The position numbers were made by a program, and so were the translations under genes. From the NCBI GenBank assembly GCA_903929925.1, contig CAIYWO010000007.1, forward strand, positions 1-6,711: a stretch of DNA of 6,711 nt. Direction: 5' to 3'. The notes under the pieces were generated by a model. The model ran no database searches and was not told where the DNA came from. It was given only the letters and a program-made list of their open reading frames with translations. Of the stretch, positions 5,926 to 6,711 are shown in pieces. This DNA is from an uncultured beta proteobacterium (GTDB lineage Bacteria; Pseudomonadota; Gammaproteobacteria; Burkholderiales; Burkholderiaceae_B). Position 1 is the stretch's first letter, and every line of letters begins with the position of its first letter.

Positions 5926-6711
5926 ATGCTGTCATATTGGATGCAAACGGTTGATAAAAAAACGGTACTCGAGCAACGCGATATCGAGCGCCCCACACCA
6001 GCCGCCAATCAAATCCTTCTGCGTCTACATGCGGCGAGCTTGAATCGTGGTGAATTTGTGATTGGACACGGCTTGCACAAAGGCGGTCAGGCCAGCGCCA
6101 TTGGTATGGAAGGTGCAGGCGTGATCGCCGCCATTGGGAGCGATGTTAAGGGTTTCAAGGTGGGCGACAAGGTAATGGGTCGTTGCCGCGGCGCCTTCGC
6201 CGAGTACGCAACCATGGATAGCGTTGAAGTCATGCATATCCCTGACTCGTTAAGTTTTGAACAGGCTGCAAGCGTTCCGCTCACCTATCTCGTTGTGCAT
6301 GACATGCTCTCCTTGCAAGGTAAGCTGCTACCTAATGAGTGGCTGCTCATCCACGGCGTGTCGTCGGGGGTCGGCGTGGCTGCACTACAAATGGGTAAAG
6401 CGATGGGAGCGAAGGTCATCGGCACGTCGGGGTCACCCGAAAAACTTGCCCGTCTAAAAGAGTATGGCCTCGATGTATCTCTGTGTTTGAGAGGATCGGG
6501 TTTCGAAGACGCGGTCATGAAAGCGACGGACGGCAAAGGTGCGAACCTAGTGGTTGATACCGTCGGTGGCTCAGTGTTTGCAGAAAGCATCCGTTGCATG
6601 GCGTTCGAAGCACGCTTTGCCATGGTCGGTTATGTGGATGGTGTACTGTCTGCTGAGCTCGACTTGCTGGCCTTACATGCCAAACGCTTACGCCTGTTTG
6701 GTGTATCAAAC
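5926..6711 (+). CDS. MDR-superfamily quinone oxidoreductase-like NAD(P)H-dependent protein (runs off the right edge)
   Basis: The frame starts at the ATG at 5926 and is open to the last base, giving 262 residues of a family usually about 320-340 long. It shows the GroES-like N-terminal domain with LHAASLNRGEF (34-44), the turn MEGAGVIAAIGSDVKGFKVG (61-80) plus DKVMG, and FAEYA (91-95). The Rossmann domain follows with HGVSSGVG (143-150), GAKVIGTSGSPEKLARL (161-177), and DTVGG (211-215). The segment KRLRLFGVSN at the edge is also typical. The Cys/His zinc ligands of alcohol dehydrogenases are absent, so it belongs with the zinc-free quinone oxidoreductase/enoyl reductase branch that transfers hydride from NAD(P)H to quinones, enones or similar acceptors. 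It is cytosolic. A 48-bp gap with no terminator separates it from the MFS gene, so the two are probably co-transcribed. Exact substrate unknown; another zinc-free MDR enzyme is equally possible. Confidence 0.9.
   Translation, partial: MLSYWMQTVDKKTVLEQRDIERPTPAANQILLRLHAASLNRGEFVIGHGLHKGGQASAIGMEGAGVIAAIGSDVKGFKVGDKVMGRCRGAFAEYATMDSVEVMHIPDSLSFEQAASVPLTYLVVHDMLSLQGKLLPNEWLLIHGVSSGVGVAALQMGKAMGAKVIGTSGSPEKLARLKEYGLDVSLCLRGSGFEDAVMKATDGKGANLVVDTVGGSVFAESIRCMAFEARFAMVGYVDGVLSAELDLLALHAKRLRLFGVSN

Noticed and set aside
6285..6623. 112-codon minus-strand open frame
   Set aside because: It lies wholly opposite the oxidoreductase Rossmann domain, and its Ser/Thr/Pro-rich product looks like an antisense shadow.

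Overview
The window looks like chromosomal DNA of a Gram-negative bacterium. A proteobacterium, perhaps betaproteobacterial, fits the beta-type glutathione S-transferase (GST), the SsuA/NMT1-type transporter and the roughly 50% G+C, but this assignment is inference from gene content only. No rRNA, tRNA, transposase, phage gene or CRISPR array is visible. Coding density is high and nearly every base is accounted for.

Left two thirds (1-4463, all on the minus strand). This is a compact gene train read right to left: a periplasmic substrate-binding protein, ABC permease A, ABC ATPase, ABC permease B, a NodB-fold (polysaccharide deacetylase-like) hydrolase, and a GST that runs off the left edge. 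Gaps are 3 to about 60 bp and no terminator-like hairpin separates the genes, so they probably form one operon. The importer is of the nitrate/sulfonate/taurine/thiamine-precursor class and has two different permeases, so its membrane core is probably a heterodimer. The hydrolase has no signal peptide and carries TFDN where the family usually has TFDD. It probably acts in the cytoplasm on the imported compound rather than on cell-wall sugar. The substrate cannot be read from the sequence.

Centre (4464-4620). A 157-bp divergent intergenic region serves both directions. It holds a weak sigma70-like promoter candidate for the import operon, an 11-bp direct repeat (10/11 identical) spaced 21 bp apart, a TCTTA-C-TAAGA inverted repeat, and a perfect 15-bp palindrome ATTGCGC-T-GCGCAAT. 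These are candidate operator sites for a regulator that is not encoded here.

Right third (4621-6711, plus strand). A 12-helix MFS exporter of the EntS-like MFS_3 type is followed after 48 bp by an MDR-superfamily quinone oxidoreductase-like gene that runs off the right edge. Together the window reads as an uptake and processing operon facing an efflux and redox pair, with a shared control region. The most interesting points are the six-gene import/hydrolase/GST module of unknown substrate, the altered metal site of the NodB-fold enzyme, and the cluster of symmetric elements between the two transcription units.
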